Of a stretch of DNA of 39,673 nucleotides, positions 1-7,984 are shown piece by piece. The stretch comes from an uncultured Actinomycetes bacterium (lineage in GTDB: Bacteria; Actinomycetota; Acidimicrobiia; Acidimicrobiales; RAAP-2): NCBI GenBank assembly GCA_903900235.1, contig CAIUMH010000137.1, positions 1 to 39,673 of the forward strand, given 5' to 3'. The translations under genes were made by a program, and so were the position numbers. The notes under the pieces are model-generated. The model ran no database searches and was not told the DNA's origin. It saw nothing but the letters and a program-made list of their open reading frames with translations. Numbering within the stretch: position 1 is the first letter of the stretch; each line of letters starts with the position of its first letter.

Positions 1-464
1 CCGATCGACACGGCCGCCTCGACCGGCCACTGGCGGCCGATCGGGGCCTCAACGTCGTCATAGGTGTGGTTCTGATCAGTGATGTAGACGTACGGGCCCG
101 TCATGATGTCGTCACCGATGGTGATCGACCAGTGGCCGACGATGTGGCTGCCACGGCCGATGATGCAGCGCGAGCCGATCGAGACCACCGGATCCGTCAC
201 CATCTCCTGGGTGGGCGACATCCCGGCCGTGATGGCCACATTGGGGCCAATCATCGTGTCCTCGCCGATCGAGATATAGCGCTCGTTGTAGATCACGCCC
301 TGGGGGCTGAGTAGCGCCGTCCCGCGACCGAACGACTTGAACCCCTCGGCCATGGCGTCGGTGGGACCGACCATCGCCAGCTCAGCCGAGGCCTCTCGGC
401 TCCAACGGATAAGCCGACCAAGGCCGCTCCGCACCGGTCCCGGGAGGCGACGGACGACGGTCAT
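1..464 (-). CDS. Left-handed beta-helix (hexapeptide-repeat) acyltransferase, 3' end cut by window edge
   Basis: Reading down from an ATG at 464, the frame stays open to the window edge (154 codons), so the C-terminus is missing. The protein has an arginine-rich start, then hexapeptide turns such as ISIGEDTMIGPNVAI, VSIGSRCIIGRGSHIVG and ITIGDDIMTGPYVYI, followed by TDQNHTY. This pattern of left-handed beta-helix coils with an invariant-type His after an Asn/Asp turn is typical of acetyl/acyltransferases of the LbetaH superfamily (maltose O-acetyltransferase or capsule O-acetyltransferase type), which use acetyl- or acyl-CoA. The substrate cannot be told; a cell-surface sugar or lipid is a guess. 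The start is supported by a TAGCGT box ending 7 nt upstream, which suggests a leaderless mRNA. It is divergent from the lipoprotein gene at 538. Confidence 0.85.
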   Translation of the reverse strand, partial: MTVVRRLPGPVRSGLGRLIRWSREASAELAMVGPTDAMAEGFKSFGRGTALLSPQGVIYNERYISIGEDTMIGPNVAITAGMSPTQEMVTDPVVSIGSRCIIGRGSHIVGHWSITIGDDIMTGPYVYITDQNHTYDDVEAPIGRQWPVEAAVSI

Positions 465-471
465 GGCGCCC

Positions 472-477
472 ACGCTA
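472..477 (-). promoter_or_regulatory. Leaderless -10 box (TAGCGT) of the acyltransferase
   Basis: Read on the minus strand, TAGCGT (TAnnnT type) ends 7 nt before the ATG at 464, placing the transcript start at or next to the start codon. A possible -35, TTGTCA (502 to 497), lies 19 nt upstream. No Shine-Dalgarno sequence is seen. Confidence 0.5.
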
Positions 478-524
478 CCGAAGGGCGAGCCCGTCGTGAC
501 AACTCGAACGCCATCAAGCACCGG

Positions 525-530
525 TAGCGT
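525..530 (+). promoter_or_regulatory. Leaderless -10 box (TAGCGT) of the Tat lipoprotein gene
   Basis: TAGCGT lies exactly 7 nt before the ATG at 538, the same hexamer and spacing as for the divergent gene at 464. No convincing -35 is visible. It supports 538 rather than further-upstream codons as the start. Confidence 0.5.
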
Positions 531-537
531 TGGGGAG

Positions 538-2172
538 ATGAGTTCCGCTCCCTTCTCCCGCCGGCGGCTGCTCGCAGGCGGAGGCATCTTGGCAGCGAGC
601 GGTGCGCTCGCCGCCTGCGGGTCGGGAACCACAGGTGTCCCACCAGCCTCGGCCCCGACTGACGATCCCTGGACCTCGCCTCGCACCGCCGTCATCCGCG
701 GCGTGCGGGTGCCGACAGCCGACTGGGGCACCGCCGTGATCGACGGCGTCCGTGTGGCGGTCGCCGACTGGGTGATCGCCGAGAACCGTCGGCCTGGGAC
801 CCTCGACTGGATCCTTGGTGGCTACCCCCCCGCAGGCCAGCACCTTGAGGGCTTCGCCTCGGCCACGTCAGTGGCCACCGGCGGCAAGGTTGACCTGATG
901 GTCAACTGCACCGACACCTCGTATCGCATCGAGGCCTATCGGATGGGGTTCTACCAGGGCTATGGCGGCCGGCTGATCGCCAAGAGCCCGACCCTCAAGG
1001 GTGTCGTCCAGCCACCGGCGAAGGTCGACGCCACCCATGGAACGGTCGAATGCCCCTGGAATGTGTCGTGGACCGCCAATCTGCGAGGCTGGCCACCGGG
1101 GATGTACCTGTTCCGGCTCATCTCAGCGAGCAATTGGCAACAGTGGATTCCCTTCGTGGTTCGTCAGGTGAATGAATCGACGAGCGCCTATGTCCTCATG
1201 AGCGCCGTCACGACGTATCAGGCCTACAACGCCTGGGGCGGATGGAGCCTCTACAAGGACGAGTCCGGAGCGGCCTCAAAACGCGCCTCGATCGTGTCGT
1301 TCGACCGGCCGTATCTCCAGAGTTGGGAGCAGGGCGCCGCTGACTTCTTCGGCAACGAATTCCCGGTGCTCTATGACATGGAGCGCCACGGTCTCGACCT
1401 CGACTACTGGACCGATATCGATCTGCACCTTCGCGGCGAGCTCCTCAAGAACCACCAATCACTCTGGTCGACCGGCCATGACGAGTACTGGTCATCCGAG
1501 ATGCGCGACCACGCCACCGTGGCCACCAAGGCAGGCACCAATCTGGCCTTTCTCGGGGCCAACGCCATCTACCGAAAGATTCGTCTCGCCCCCTCGACCT
1601 TCGGAGCGGCGCGCACCGAGATCTGTTACAAGTCGCCCGCCGATCCAGTGACCGCCTCGAACCCTGCTGCGTCAACCGTCGATTGGGGATCACCGCCGGT
1701 GAACATGCCCGCCTGCGAGCTCACCGGCTCGACCTACATCTCCATCAGCGCTGACGATGACCTCACCATCACCGACCCTCAGGGCTGGTTTTGGAAAGGC
1801 GCCGGCGTCAGGGAGGGCCAGCACCTCTCCAAGGTCGTCCAGGGGGAGTACAACCGCTACATCCCCGGACAGTCAGGCCCGAGCAGCGTCCAGCTCTTCG
1901 GCCACTCACCCGTCACCAAGCAGGGCAGTTGGAGCGACATCACCTACATCACCCGACCCTCGGGCGGGGGCGTGCTGTCGACCGGCATGGCCTCATGGGT
2001 CTACAAGATGTCGAATTCGTCAACCATCCCGGCGCCCATGGTTCCCGATCCCATCCCCGGGATCACCCCCATCCTCCTGCGCTCGATGCTCAACCTCTAC
2101 GGTCTCTTCGGAACCGGGCCAGCGTCGGCAACGCAGCCCGCACAGTCAAATTGGAAGAACTACTACCGCTAA
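538..2172 (+). CDS. Tat-exported lipoprotein, N,N-dimethylformamidase beta subunit-like family
   Basis: 544 aa from the ATG at 538. The N-terminus SRRRLLAGG (residues 7-15) is a twin-arginine signal and LAAC (Cys27) a lipobox, so this is probably a folded protein exported by Tat and anchored to the outer face of the membrane. The rest matches the N,N-dimethylformamidase beta subunit-like C-terminal family: a beta-rich domain (about 90-215, with YRMGFYQGYGGR) followed by a glutamine-amidotransferase-like part with TTYQAYNAWGG, DYWTDIDLH and STGHDEYW. True dimethylformamidases are cytoplasmic heterodimers; the secreted actinobacterial relatives have no known substrate, so hydrolysis of DMF should not be assumed. 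The upstream frame is open back to 337, but the signal peptide and the TAGCGT box favour 538. Residues 50-79 hold a 15-residue tandem repeat. Confidence 0.82.
   Translation: MSSAPFSRRRLLAGGGILAASGALAACGSGTTGVPPASAPTDDPWTSPRTAVIRGVRVPTADWGTAVIDGVRVAVADWVIAENRRPGTLDWILGGYPPAGQHLEGFASATSVATGGKVDLMVNCTDTSYRIEAYRMGFYQGYGGRLIAKSPTLKGVVQPPAKVDATHGTVECPWNVSWTANLRGWPPGMYLFRLISASNWQQWIPFVVRQVNESTSAYVLMSAVTTYQAYNAWGGWSLYKDESGAASKRASIVSFDRPYLQSWEQGAADFFGNEFPVLYDMERHGLDLDYWTDIDLHLRGELLKNHQSLWSTGHDEYWSSEMRDHATVATKAGTNLAFLGANAIYRKIRLAPSTFGAARTEICYKSPADPVTASNPAASTVDWGSPPVNMPACELTGSTYISISADDDLTITDPQGWFWKGAGVREGQHLSKVVQGEYNRYIPGQSGPSSVQLFGHSPVTKQGSWSDITYITRPSGGGVLSTGMASWVYKMSNSSTIPAPMVPDPIPGITPILLRSMLNLYGLFGTGPASATQPAQSNWKNYYR
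685..774 (+). repeat. 45-bp in-frame tandem repeat inside the lipoprotein gene
   Basis: Two adjacent 45-bp units (685-729 and 730-774) encode TAVIRGVRVPTADWG and TAVIDGVRVAVADWV. Eleven of 15 residues are identical, while the codons have diverged at several third positions, so the duplication is not brand new. It lies between the lipobox and the conserved domain, in the likely linker. Confidence 0.8.
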
Positions 2173-2209
2173 GGCCGGGATCCCCCGGCCGCCAAAGGAG
2201 CACCACGAC

Positions 2210-3301
2210 GTGACCGCAACGACGACGACCAAGATCATGAAGGCCACTGCGCTCCTGAGCGCCGGAGCGCTGCTCCTCGGCGCCTGCTCGTCGTCACCCA
2301 AGAAGCCCAAGAAGAAGGCTGCTGCGACCACGACGACCACCAAAGCGCCAGTGTGTGCGCTCACCGGAGCCCCATCGCCGCTTGGCGCCATCCCGCAGCG
2401 CAGCGCCCTCGCCGCAAAGGTCGACAACTACCAAGATGCCCGGCCCCAGAGTGGCCTCGACAAGACTGACATCGTCTTCGAAGAGCCCGTCGAGGGCGGC
2501 ATCACCCGCTACAACGCCATCTTCCAGTGTGACAATGCCCCGTCCATCGGCCCAATTCGGTCGGCCCGGCAGATCGACATCGGCATCCTCGGCCAGCTCG
2601 GCTACCCACCACTGACCCACGTCGGCGGGATCAACCCCGTGCTCGAGAACATCGGAGCCGCCGGCATCCCCAACCTCGATCTCGGGAACTTTCCGAGCGC
2701 TATCACCCATCTGACGACCCGATACGCGCCGTACAACACGTACACCTCGACCGATCAGCTCTATGCCATCGTTCCGGCGGGCACCCCGAATACTCCGCCA
2801 GCTCCGATCTACAGCTACTCGCCCACGGCCCCGACGGGGACTGCGGTCACGAGCGTCCACGTGCCGTTCTCCGGCAACTCCGATGTCACCTGGACCTGGG
2901 CAGCCAGCCAGAACGCCTGGCTCCGCTTCTACAACGGCACCGTGGCCGACAAGAATGCCGACGGCGTGCAGAACCAGGCCGCCAACGTGATCGTCCAGAC
3001 CGTGCACCTCACCTACGGCCCGTGGCTGGAGAACTCTGAGGGTGGTCTCGAAGTCCAAGCAGTCCTCTCTGGTACGACCGGTCCGGCCATCGTCTTCCGC
3101 AACGGCATTCAGGTCAACGGCACCTGGAGTCGTGATGCGGCGACGTCGCCCACCATCTTCAAGGACGCCGCCGGCGCCGTCATCTCGATGGCCCCCGGTC
3201 GCACCTGGGTTGAACTGGTCCCCGATACCGTGTCAGTCACCTCGGTTCCCAACCCCACCCAGCCGACGACGAGCACGTCCACCACGATCAAGAAGAAGTA
3301 G
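2210..3301 (+). CDS. DUF3048 (YerB-like) lipoprotein
   Basis: 363 aa from a GTG at 2210, chosen because AAAGGAG (2194-2200) lies 9 nt upstream and the first residues then form a lipoprotein signal ending in LLGAC (Cys26). A Lys/Thr/Ala-rich linker (SSSPKKPKKKAAATTTTTK) follows. The main part carries DUF3048 features: KVDNYQDARPQSGLDKTDIV, VEGGITRYNAIF and IGPIRSARQIDI (roughly residues 65-130), then a C-terminal DUF3048_C region with WSRDAATSPTIF and MAPGRTWVELVP. The tail is Thr/Ser/Lys-rich. The family is membrane-anchored and secreted in Gram-positive bacteria, and its role is not established. The gene lies 37 nt after the dimethylformamidase-like lipoprotein, so the two are probably co-transcribed. 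A strong hairpin follows. Confidence 0.85.
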   Translation: MTATTTTKIMKATALLSAGALLLGACSSSPKKPKKKAAATTTTTKAPVCALTGAPSPLGAIPQRSALAAKVDNYQDARPQSGLDKTDIVFEEPVEGGITRYNAIFQCDNAPSIGPIRSARQIDIGILGQLGYPPLTHVGGINPVLENIGAAGIPNLDLGNFPSAITHLTTRYAPYNTYTSTDQLYAIVPAGTPNTPPAPIYSYSPTAPTGTAVTSVHVPFSGNSDVTWTWAASQNAWLRFYNGTVADKNADGVQNQAANVIVQTVHLTYGPWLENSEGGLEVQAVLSGTTGPAIVFRNGIQVNGTWSRDAATSPTIFKDAAGAVISMAPGRTWVELVPDTVSVTSVPNPTQPTTSTSTTIKKK

Positions 3302-3333
3302 TCCGACTGCCGGCCTCCCGGCGACATCGTGAC

Positions 3334-3374
3334 GCGACAAGGCCCCGCTCCTGCGTGGAGCGGGGCCTTGTCGC
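3334..3374. terminator. Bidirectional hairpin terminator between the DUF3048 gene and recA
   Basis: A perfect 18-bp stem (3334-3351 with 3357-3374) closes a 5-nt loop, TGCGT. The stem is very GC-rich and lies between two convergent stop codons (3301 and 3395). No clear T-run follows on either strand, which is common in high-GC actinomycetes. Confidence 0.85.
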
Positions 3375-3394
3375 AGGGCTGAGCGCGAGGTGGC

Positions 3395-4450
3395 TCAGTC
3401 CATCGTGATTGGCAGGTCGTCGGCATCCACGGTCTCCAAGACGACGACCTCCTCTTCTTTCGGAGCGAGGTGCTCGCGCACTCGCTGGTCGATCTCCGCC
3501 ATGAGCTGCGGGTTCTCCCGCAGGAAGTTCTTGACGTTCTCGCGACCTTGGCCGAGCTGCTCGCCCTCATAGGTGAACCAGGCTCCGGCCTTCTTCACGA
3601 ACCCGAGGTCCACGGCCACGTCGAGGAGGGACCCCTCGCGGCTGATGCCTTGGCCGTACATGATGTCGAACTCCGCCTGCTTGAACGGCGATCCGACCTT
3701 GTTCTTCACGACCTTGCAGCGGGTCCGGTTGCCGACGATCTCCGTGCCGTCCTTGATCTGCTCGACCCGACGAATGTCGATGCGAACCGAGGCGTAGAAC
3801 TTCAGCGCCCGACCACCGGGAGTGACCTCAGGGGAGCCGTACATCACGCCGATCTTCTCGCGCAGCTGATTGATGAAGATGCAGATGGTCTTCGACTTCG
3901 ACAGATTGCCCGTGATCTTGCGAAGTGCCTGGGACATGAGCCGGGCCTGAAGGCCGACGTGGCTGTCGCCCATCTCGCCCTCGATCTCCGCTCGTGGGGT
4001 CAGCGCGGCGACCGAGTCGATCACCAGCACGTCAATCGCTCCGGAGCGGATCAGCATGTCGGCGATCTCGAGCGCCTGCTCACCAGTGTCGGGCTGCGAG
4101 ATCAGAAGGTCGTCGACGTTGACGCCGATGGCCGCGGCGTACACCGGGTCCATCGCGTGCTCGGCATCGATGTAGGCGCAGGTCCCACCATTGCGCTGTG
4201 CCTCGGCCACCACGTGCGTGGCGAGGGTCGTCTTACCCGAGGACTCCGGTCCGTAGATCTCGACGACGCGGCCACGGGGAAGTCCGCCGATGCCGAGCGC
4301 CAGGTCGAGAGAGAGGGCCCCGGTCGGGATCGACTCGATACCCAGGGAGACCTTGTCGCCCATGCGCATGATTGAGCCCTTGCCGAACTGCTTCTCAATC
4401 TGGCCGAGGGCCATGTCGAGTGCCTTGTCCTTGTCATCCTGCTGCGCCAT
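3395..4450 (-). CDS. recA: Recombinase RecA
   Basis: 351 aa beginning [17 protein letters not shown], the usual RecA start; an AGGAGAG ribosome site lies about 7 nt upstream. The open frame extends 17 codons further but that part is not RecA-like. Walker A is GPESSGKT (67-74); [15 protein letters not shown], the Walker B strand [11 protein letters not shown] and [17 protein letters not shown] are the standard RecA motifs. It forms ATP-dependent filaments on single-stranded DNA for strand exchange and triggers LexA self-cleavage. No intein interrupts it. The acidic C-terminal tail ([20 protein letters not shown]) is normal. The convergent DUF3048 gene lies downstream, so no recX follows, unlike in many bacteria. 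A LexA-type palindrome sits at its promoter. Confidence 0.98.
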   Translation of the reverse strand: MAQQDDKDKALDMALGQIEKQFGKGSIMRMGDKVSLGIESIPTGALSLDLALGIGGLPRGRVVEIYGPESSGKTTLATHVVAEAQRNGGTCAYIDAEHAMDPVYAAAIGVNVDDLLISQPDTGEQALEIADMLIRSGAIDVLVIDSVAALTPRAEIEGEMGDSHVGLQARLMSQALRKITGNLSKSKTICIFINQLREKIGVMYGSPEVTPGGRALKFYASVRIDIRRVEQIKDGTEIVGNRTRCKVVKNKVGSPFKQAEFDIMYGQGISREGSLLDVAVDLGFVKKAGAWFTYEGEQLGQGRENVKNFLRENPQLMAEIDQRVREHLAPKEEEVVVLETVDADDLPITMD

Positions 4451-4547
4451 CGCTGTCTCTCCTGTCGTGGTTCCGGAGCGTCGCTCCGGCATCGTGTTCA
4501 TCTGGCGTCGGCACCCTACGGAGAGGGTGTCTCACGTGATGGTGGCC

Positions 4548-4573
4548 ACCCTAATACGAACACGTGTTCGTAT
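4548..4573 (-). promoter_or_regulatory. recA promoter with LexA (SOS) box
   Basis: 4554-4573 is a perfect 20-bp palindrome, ATACGAACACGTGTTCGTAT, containing the actinobacterial/Gram-positive LexA core CGAAC-N4-GTTCG. On the minus strand it is followed directly by TAGGGT (4553 to 4548), a TAnnnT -10 box. LexA bound here would cover the -35/-10 spacer. The predicted transcript starts near 4541, leaving a leader of about 90 nt before recA. Confidence 0.88.
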
Positions 4574-4631
4574 GGGTGGATCCCGACGACCTCAGCCCAA
4601 CGGTCGGCCTCGCTCAGGCAAGGGACGAGCT

Positions 4632-5153
4632 TCACGCAAAGGGGGCGTTGAGGCGATGGTCGTAGATCGAGCCATCGGGGCCTGGCTCCGAGACAATGAG
4701 GGCGAGAGACATCGGGCGAACGAGACCCACGGTGGGGACACCGATCAGGGCATCGGGGATCGAGGTCCCACTGCGGCGGCGGGCCAGGGTGAGATGACCG
4801 AAGTACGGGTGATCTCGTGGGCCGAGGTCGACATCGAATTCATCGAGGACCTGGTCCACCAACCGTGCGAGATCCTCGGCCCCCCGGGCGGGGACCACGA
4901 GCGTGCCATCGCGGCCGAGCACTTCCGTGGTGGGACCGAGCTCGAGAACCGGTGCGGTGGATCGGAGCGCCACCTCACGAGCCACCTCGTCGAGTTGGGC
5001 GATCAGGTCCTCGTGCAAGGTGGCCGTGTAGCGCACCGTCACGTGCAGGCGTTCGTCCGGCTCCCAGCGCACCCCATCGATCTCGGGCCGAGGGTGGTCC
5101 CGGAGTATGGCCACGGCCTCAGCATCAGGAAGGAGGCCGAGGAAGATACCCAT
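4632..5153 (-). CDS. 2H phosphoesterase family protein (2'-5' RNA ligase / RNA 2',3'-cyclic phosphodiesterase-like)
   Basis: 173 aa from the ATG at 5153. Two H-x-T motifs about 80 residues apart, LHVTV (His37) and GHLTL (His120), are the catalytic pair of the 2H superfamily, which includes ThpR/LigT RNA 2',3'-cyclic phosphodiesterases. These enzymes open cyclic phosphates or form 2'-5' linkages in RNA. The size fits the family. The ATG lies 1 nt after the stop codon of the upstream beta-lactamase-fold gene, so translation is probably coupled. The true substrate cannot be read from sequence. Confidence 0.85.
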   Translation of the reverse strand: MGIFLGLLPDAEAVAILRDHPRPEIDGVRWEPDERLHVTVRYTATLHEDLIAQLDEVAREVALRSTAPVLELGPTTEVLGRDGTLVVPARGAEDLARLVDQVLDEFDVDLGPRDHPYFGHLTLARRRSGTSIPDALIGVPTVGLVRPMSLALIVSEPGPDGSIYDHRLNAPFA

Positions 5154-5154
5154 G

Positions 5155-6393
5155 TCAGTCGAGGATTGACTGGTAGACCAGCTGGCTGAGTTGCGAGCGA
5201 AGCGGATGGGTACCGCTCGGGAGCAACTGCGTGAAGAACGAGACCTCCAGCTCCTCCGCCGGATCGACCCAGAAGGCTGTCGACGCGGCGCCACCCCAAG
5301 AGATCGATCCTTCGGTGGTCGGGACCCGGCTCGGCGTGGCGTCCTGCACAACGGCAAACCCGAGACCGAAGCCCACGCCTGCATAGTTGACCTCGCTGAA
5401 CGAATCGTCGGCCATGGCCAGCAGGTCGGCCCCGCCCGGGAGATGGTTCCTCGTCATGTAGGCCAGCGTTCGTGGCGACAGGAGTCTGACCCCGTCGGAT
5501 GCTCCGCCGCCGAGCAGCATGGCCGTGAACCGGCGGTAGTCGGCGGCAGTCGAGACAAGGCCGCCCCCGCCCGAGAGCATCTTCGGAGGACGGAGTGCGT
5601 AGTCCCCCATCTCGGGGACCGCCACCGCAGCGAGGTCGTGGCCGAAATCCGGAATGTAGAGCTGAGCGAGGCGACCAGACGCCGAGGCCGAGCAGGAGAA
5701 GGCGGTCTCGTCCATCCCCAGTGGATCGAGTACCAGTCGGCGCAGCGCCACGTCGAGCGACTCCCCAGTCAGGACCTCGATGAGGCGGCCGAGGACGTCG
5801 GTGGCCACTGAGTAGTTCCATGAGGTTCCGGGATCGAAGAGGATGGGGAGCTCGGACCAGTCCCGACAGGCCTGAGCGATATCGGCACCGCCCGGAGCGC
5901 CGAAGTCGTAGCCGGCATTGCGGTAGATCTCGTCAACGGCGTTCTCATGCTGGAAGCCATAGGTCAGCCCCGCCATGTGGGTCATCAGGTGCCAGATCCG
6001 GATCGGCTCGAGCGCCGGGCGGGTTTGGGGGTGCTCGGCGCTACCACCCACGAAGACCTGCGGGGCCTCAAAGCACCCGAGGTACGGGGCGATCGGGTCG
6101 TTGAGCTCGAAGGAGCCCTCCTCCCACAGCCGCATGATGGCCACCTGGGTGATCGGCTTGGTCATCGAGTAGATCCGGAACACCGTGTCGGCGGTCATGG
6201 CGAGGCCCGCCTCGCGGTCACGATGGCCACCCATCCCGACATAGGCCACCTCACCTCGTCGGGCCACTACCGCCAACCAGCCGGCCAGTCGGCCATCATC
6301 GACATAGGTGTCGAAGTGCCGGGTGATCCGCTCAAGGCGATCAGCATCAAGCCCGACGCCTTCTGGCTCAGTCGTGGTCGTGATGGCGCTCAT
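5155..6393 (-). CDS. Beta-lactamase-fold serine hydrolase (class C / EstB-like esterase)
   Basis: 412 aa from the ATG at 6393, preceded by AAGGGGGGACCG as ribosome site. The S-x-x-K motif is SMTK (Ser76, Lys79) and the Tyr motif is WNYSV (Tyr194), followed by the usual DVLGRLIEVLTG helix. FRIYSMTKPITQVAIM and DPGTSWNYS are typical of the serine beta-lactamase-like/EstB esterase family, in which many members are esterases or D-amino-acid peptidases rather than beta-lactamases. No signal peptide is seen, so it is probably cytoplasmic. A TACGAT -10-like box (6423 to 6418 on the minus strand) suggests its own promoter behind exoD. The 2H phosphoesterase follows after 1 nt. Confidence 0.88.
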   Translation of the reverse strand: MSAITTTTEPEGVGLDADRLERITRHFDTYVDDGRLAGWLAVVARRGEVAYVGMGGHRDREAGLAMTADTVFRIYSMTKPITQVAIMRLWEEGSFELNDPIAPYLGCFEAPQVFVGGSAEHPQTRPALEPIRIWHLMTHMAGLTYGFQHENAVDEIYRNAGYDFGAPGGADIAQACRDWSELPILFDPGTSWNYSVATDVLGRLIEVLTGESLDVALRRLVLDPLGMDETAFSCSASASGRLAQLYIPDFGHDLAAVAVPEMGDYALRPPKMLSGGGGLVSTAADYRRFTAMLLGGGASDGVRLLSPRTLAYMTRNHLPGGADLLAMADDSFSEVNYAGVGFGLGFAVVQDATPSRVPTTEGSISWGGAASTAFWVDPAEELEVSFFTQLLPSGTHPLRSQLSQLVYQSILD

Positions 6394-6452
6394 CGGTCCC
6401 CCCTTGTACTGCCCCGCATCGTACCGAGGTTCGTCGGCCACCGCAGCCACGC

Positions 6453-7097
6453 TCACCACAGCCGGCGCATCAAATCGACCGCTGCTGCCCCGAGGACCAC
6501 ATCGAGGACGATTCCCGCGATGCCTAGGAAGACTCCGACACCGAGGACGACTGCGTCCTCAAGGACGATCCCCAGTCCGACCACCACGGCCCCGAGGGCC
6601 GGCACGGTGTCGAGACCAGAGAACGGTGGGGCGAGCAGTGCTCCAAGACAAAAGGCGATGAGGACGAGGCCGAGAAGCCGACGGACTGTCTTGGTGCGCA
6701 ACGCCCCTGCTCCTCGCGGCCGGGAGAAGCGTTCGAGCCACCGGATCATCCTGATGATCCTCGGCAGGGCCCTCCCGGTCATCGTGGCGCCAAGCGGTCG
6801 CTGTCGCCACCGCCGTGGCAGCCAGATCGTCGGGAAGCCGAACACCATCTCGATGCCCATCAGGATCGCCACCACCTCAAGCACATGGGTGACACCGCCA
6901 GTCGGCAACGGCAGAGCGGCTGGCGCCATGAGGAGCAGGACGGCCACGGCGAAGGCCTTCTCACCAAACACCATCCCAAGCTCGCCCAGGGTCTGGGTCC
7001 CGTCGGCCTCGAGCCAGTCGGACAGCTGCTCGCTAAAGGTCAATGGCCCGGTCCACTCCTCATCCGCCCCGCCTGACCCGCCGACGTCGTCGCTCAT
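6453..7097 (-). CDS. ExoD family membrane protein
   Basis: 214 aa. Family features are the N-terminal stretch TFSEQLSDWLEADG, GEKAFAVAVLLLMAPAALPL and GIEMVFGFPTIWLP, followed by two further hydrophobic segments (about 135-205). This matches ExoD, an inner-membrane family first tied to exopolysaccharide synthesis and alkaline tolerance in rhizobia; its biochemical role is unknown. Its ATG overlaps the stop of the upstream gene by 4 nt (ATGA), placing it at the end of the rimO-pgsA-cinA transcription unit. Confidence 0.82.
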   Translation of the reverse strand: MSDDVGGSGGADEEWTGPLTFSEQLSDWLEADGTQTLGELGMVFGEKAFAVAVLLLMAPAALPLPTGGVTHVLEVVAILMGIEMVFGFPTIWLPRRWRQRPLGATMTGRALPRIIRMIRWLERFSRPRGAGALRTKTVRRLLGLVLIAFCLGALLAPPFSGLDTVPALGAVVVGLGIVLEDAVVLGVGVFLGIAGIVLDVVLGAAAVDLMRRLW

Positions 7098-7984
7098 GCC
7101 ACTCCGAGCGTCCAGCCCTCTTCGTCGAGGACCTCCGCTCGGCGGCCTGGCGAGAGGGCGGCGAGGCGAGGCGGATCGAGCAACGTGGCGCGGCCATCAG
7201 GACCGAGGGCCCTGATTGCCTTGAGTGCCCCGGCCACCTGTTTCGCGTCTCGCACCCGGTGGCGCTCTGCGCTCCAGTCCCACAGCCCGAACCAGGTCTC
7301 GGCCAGCACGACAGCGGTGCCGGGATCCCCTGGTCCGTCGAAGGGCCACACGGCCACATCATCGGCGAGCTCCTCCACGAGCCGCTCGAGGTAGGGCAGA
7401 CAGGTCAACACCTGACCACCGACCGAGCCGCGACCGGAGAGCATCCAGCTCGAGAGCACTCCGGGGCCGGCCAGTTCCTCACAGGCTCGAAGCCGAGCCA
7501 GCGGCATCGGAGCCAGGCCGGGCGCGTCAACCTCACGATGAGGGAGATGGACGAGATCCTCCCATCGACCTCCGACCGGTCGTCCCCAGAAGACCCGGGT
7601 ACCGCAGGCGGCGTTCATGGCATCAGCGACGGCGAAACGGTTGTTTCGGTTGTGCTCGTCGTCCTCGATTCGTTCGGCCAGCGCTCGCCAGAGCGCTCTC
7701 CAGCGAGGCCGGCCCGGGAGTCCGAGGGTGTCGGCACATCCTGACGAGAAGCCGAACGAGACGTCGAAGGCGACGAGGGTGCGCTCCTCGTTCCTCCTCG
7801 CCGCATCGAGGGATCGGCGCAGGGCAGCCATGGTTGCACGGCGGGTGGCATAGTTCGCCACCCGGACAGGACCGGGCCGATCGATCCGACCGCTCGCCAC
7901 CCAGCAGCTGTCTGCCCCGGTCGTCGGTGTGGCGGCACCGGACCAGTCGACGAGGAGTGCCCGATCGAACCGGGCATCGCTCAC
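7094..7984 (-). CDS. Conserved protein, RNase-H-like fold suspected (DUF429-like; sometimes annotated CbiG or MoCo synthesis)
   Basis: 296 aa from a GTG at 7984 that overlaps the cinA stop (GTGA). Visible motifs are LLVDWSGAATPTTGADSCWVA near the N-terminus, VAFDVSFGFSSG (about 71-82), a NRNNRFAVADAMN block, GSVGGQVLTCLPYL and DVAVWPFDGP. From memory, this string of motifs belongs to a family given unreliable names such as cobalamin biosynthesis CbiG or molybdopterin-guanine dinucleotide protein. The VDWS and AFD strands with conserved Asp recall the RNase-H/DUF429 fold. No experimental role is known to me. It lies between cinA and exoD with 4-nt overlaps on both sides. Confidence 0.6.
   Translation of the reverse strand: MSDARFDRALLVDWSGAATPTTGADSCWVASGRIDRPGPVRVANYATRRATMAALRRSLDAARRNEERTLVAFDVSFGFSSGCADTLGLPGRPRWRALWRALAERIEDDEHNRNNRFAVADAMNAACGTRVFWGRPVGGRWEDLVHLPHREVDAPGLAPMPLARLRACEELAGPGVLSSWMLSGRGSVGGQVLTCLPYLERLVEELADDVAVWPFDGPGDPGTAVVLAETWFGLWDWSAERHRVRDAKQVAGALKAIRALGPDGRATLLDPPRLAALSPGRRAEVLDEEGWTLGVA

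Noticed and set aside
3470-4375. Long plus-strand open frame across recA
   Set aside because: Its sequence is a mirror of the recA codons with no ribosome site or family; high GC creates such frames opposite real genes.
3395-4450. Intein in recA
   Set aside because: The protein is normal length and continuous through the Walker A and loop regions where inteins insert.
5947-7215. 422-codon plus-strand frame
   Set aside because: It runs antisense to the beta-lactamase-fold and exoD genes, is Arg/Pro/Thr-rich and resembles no protein.
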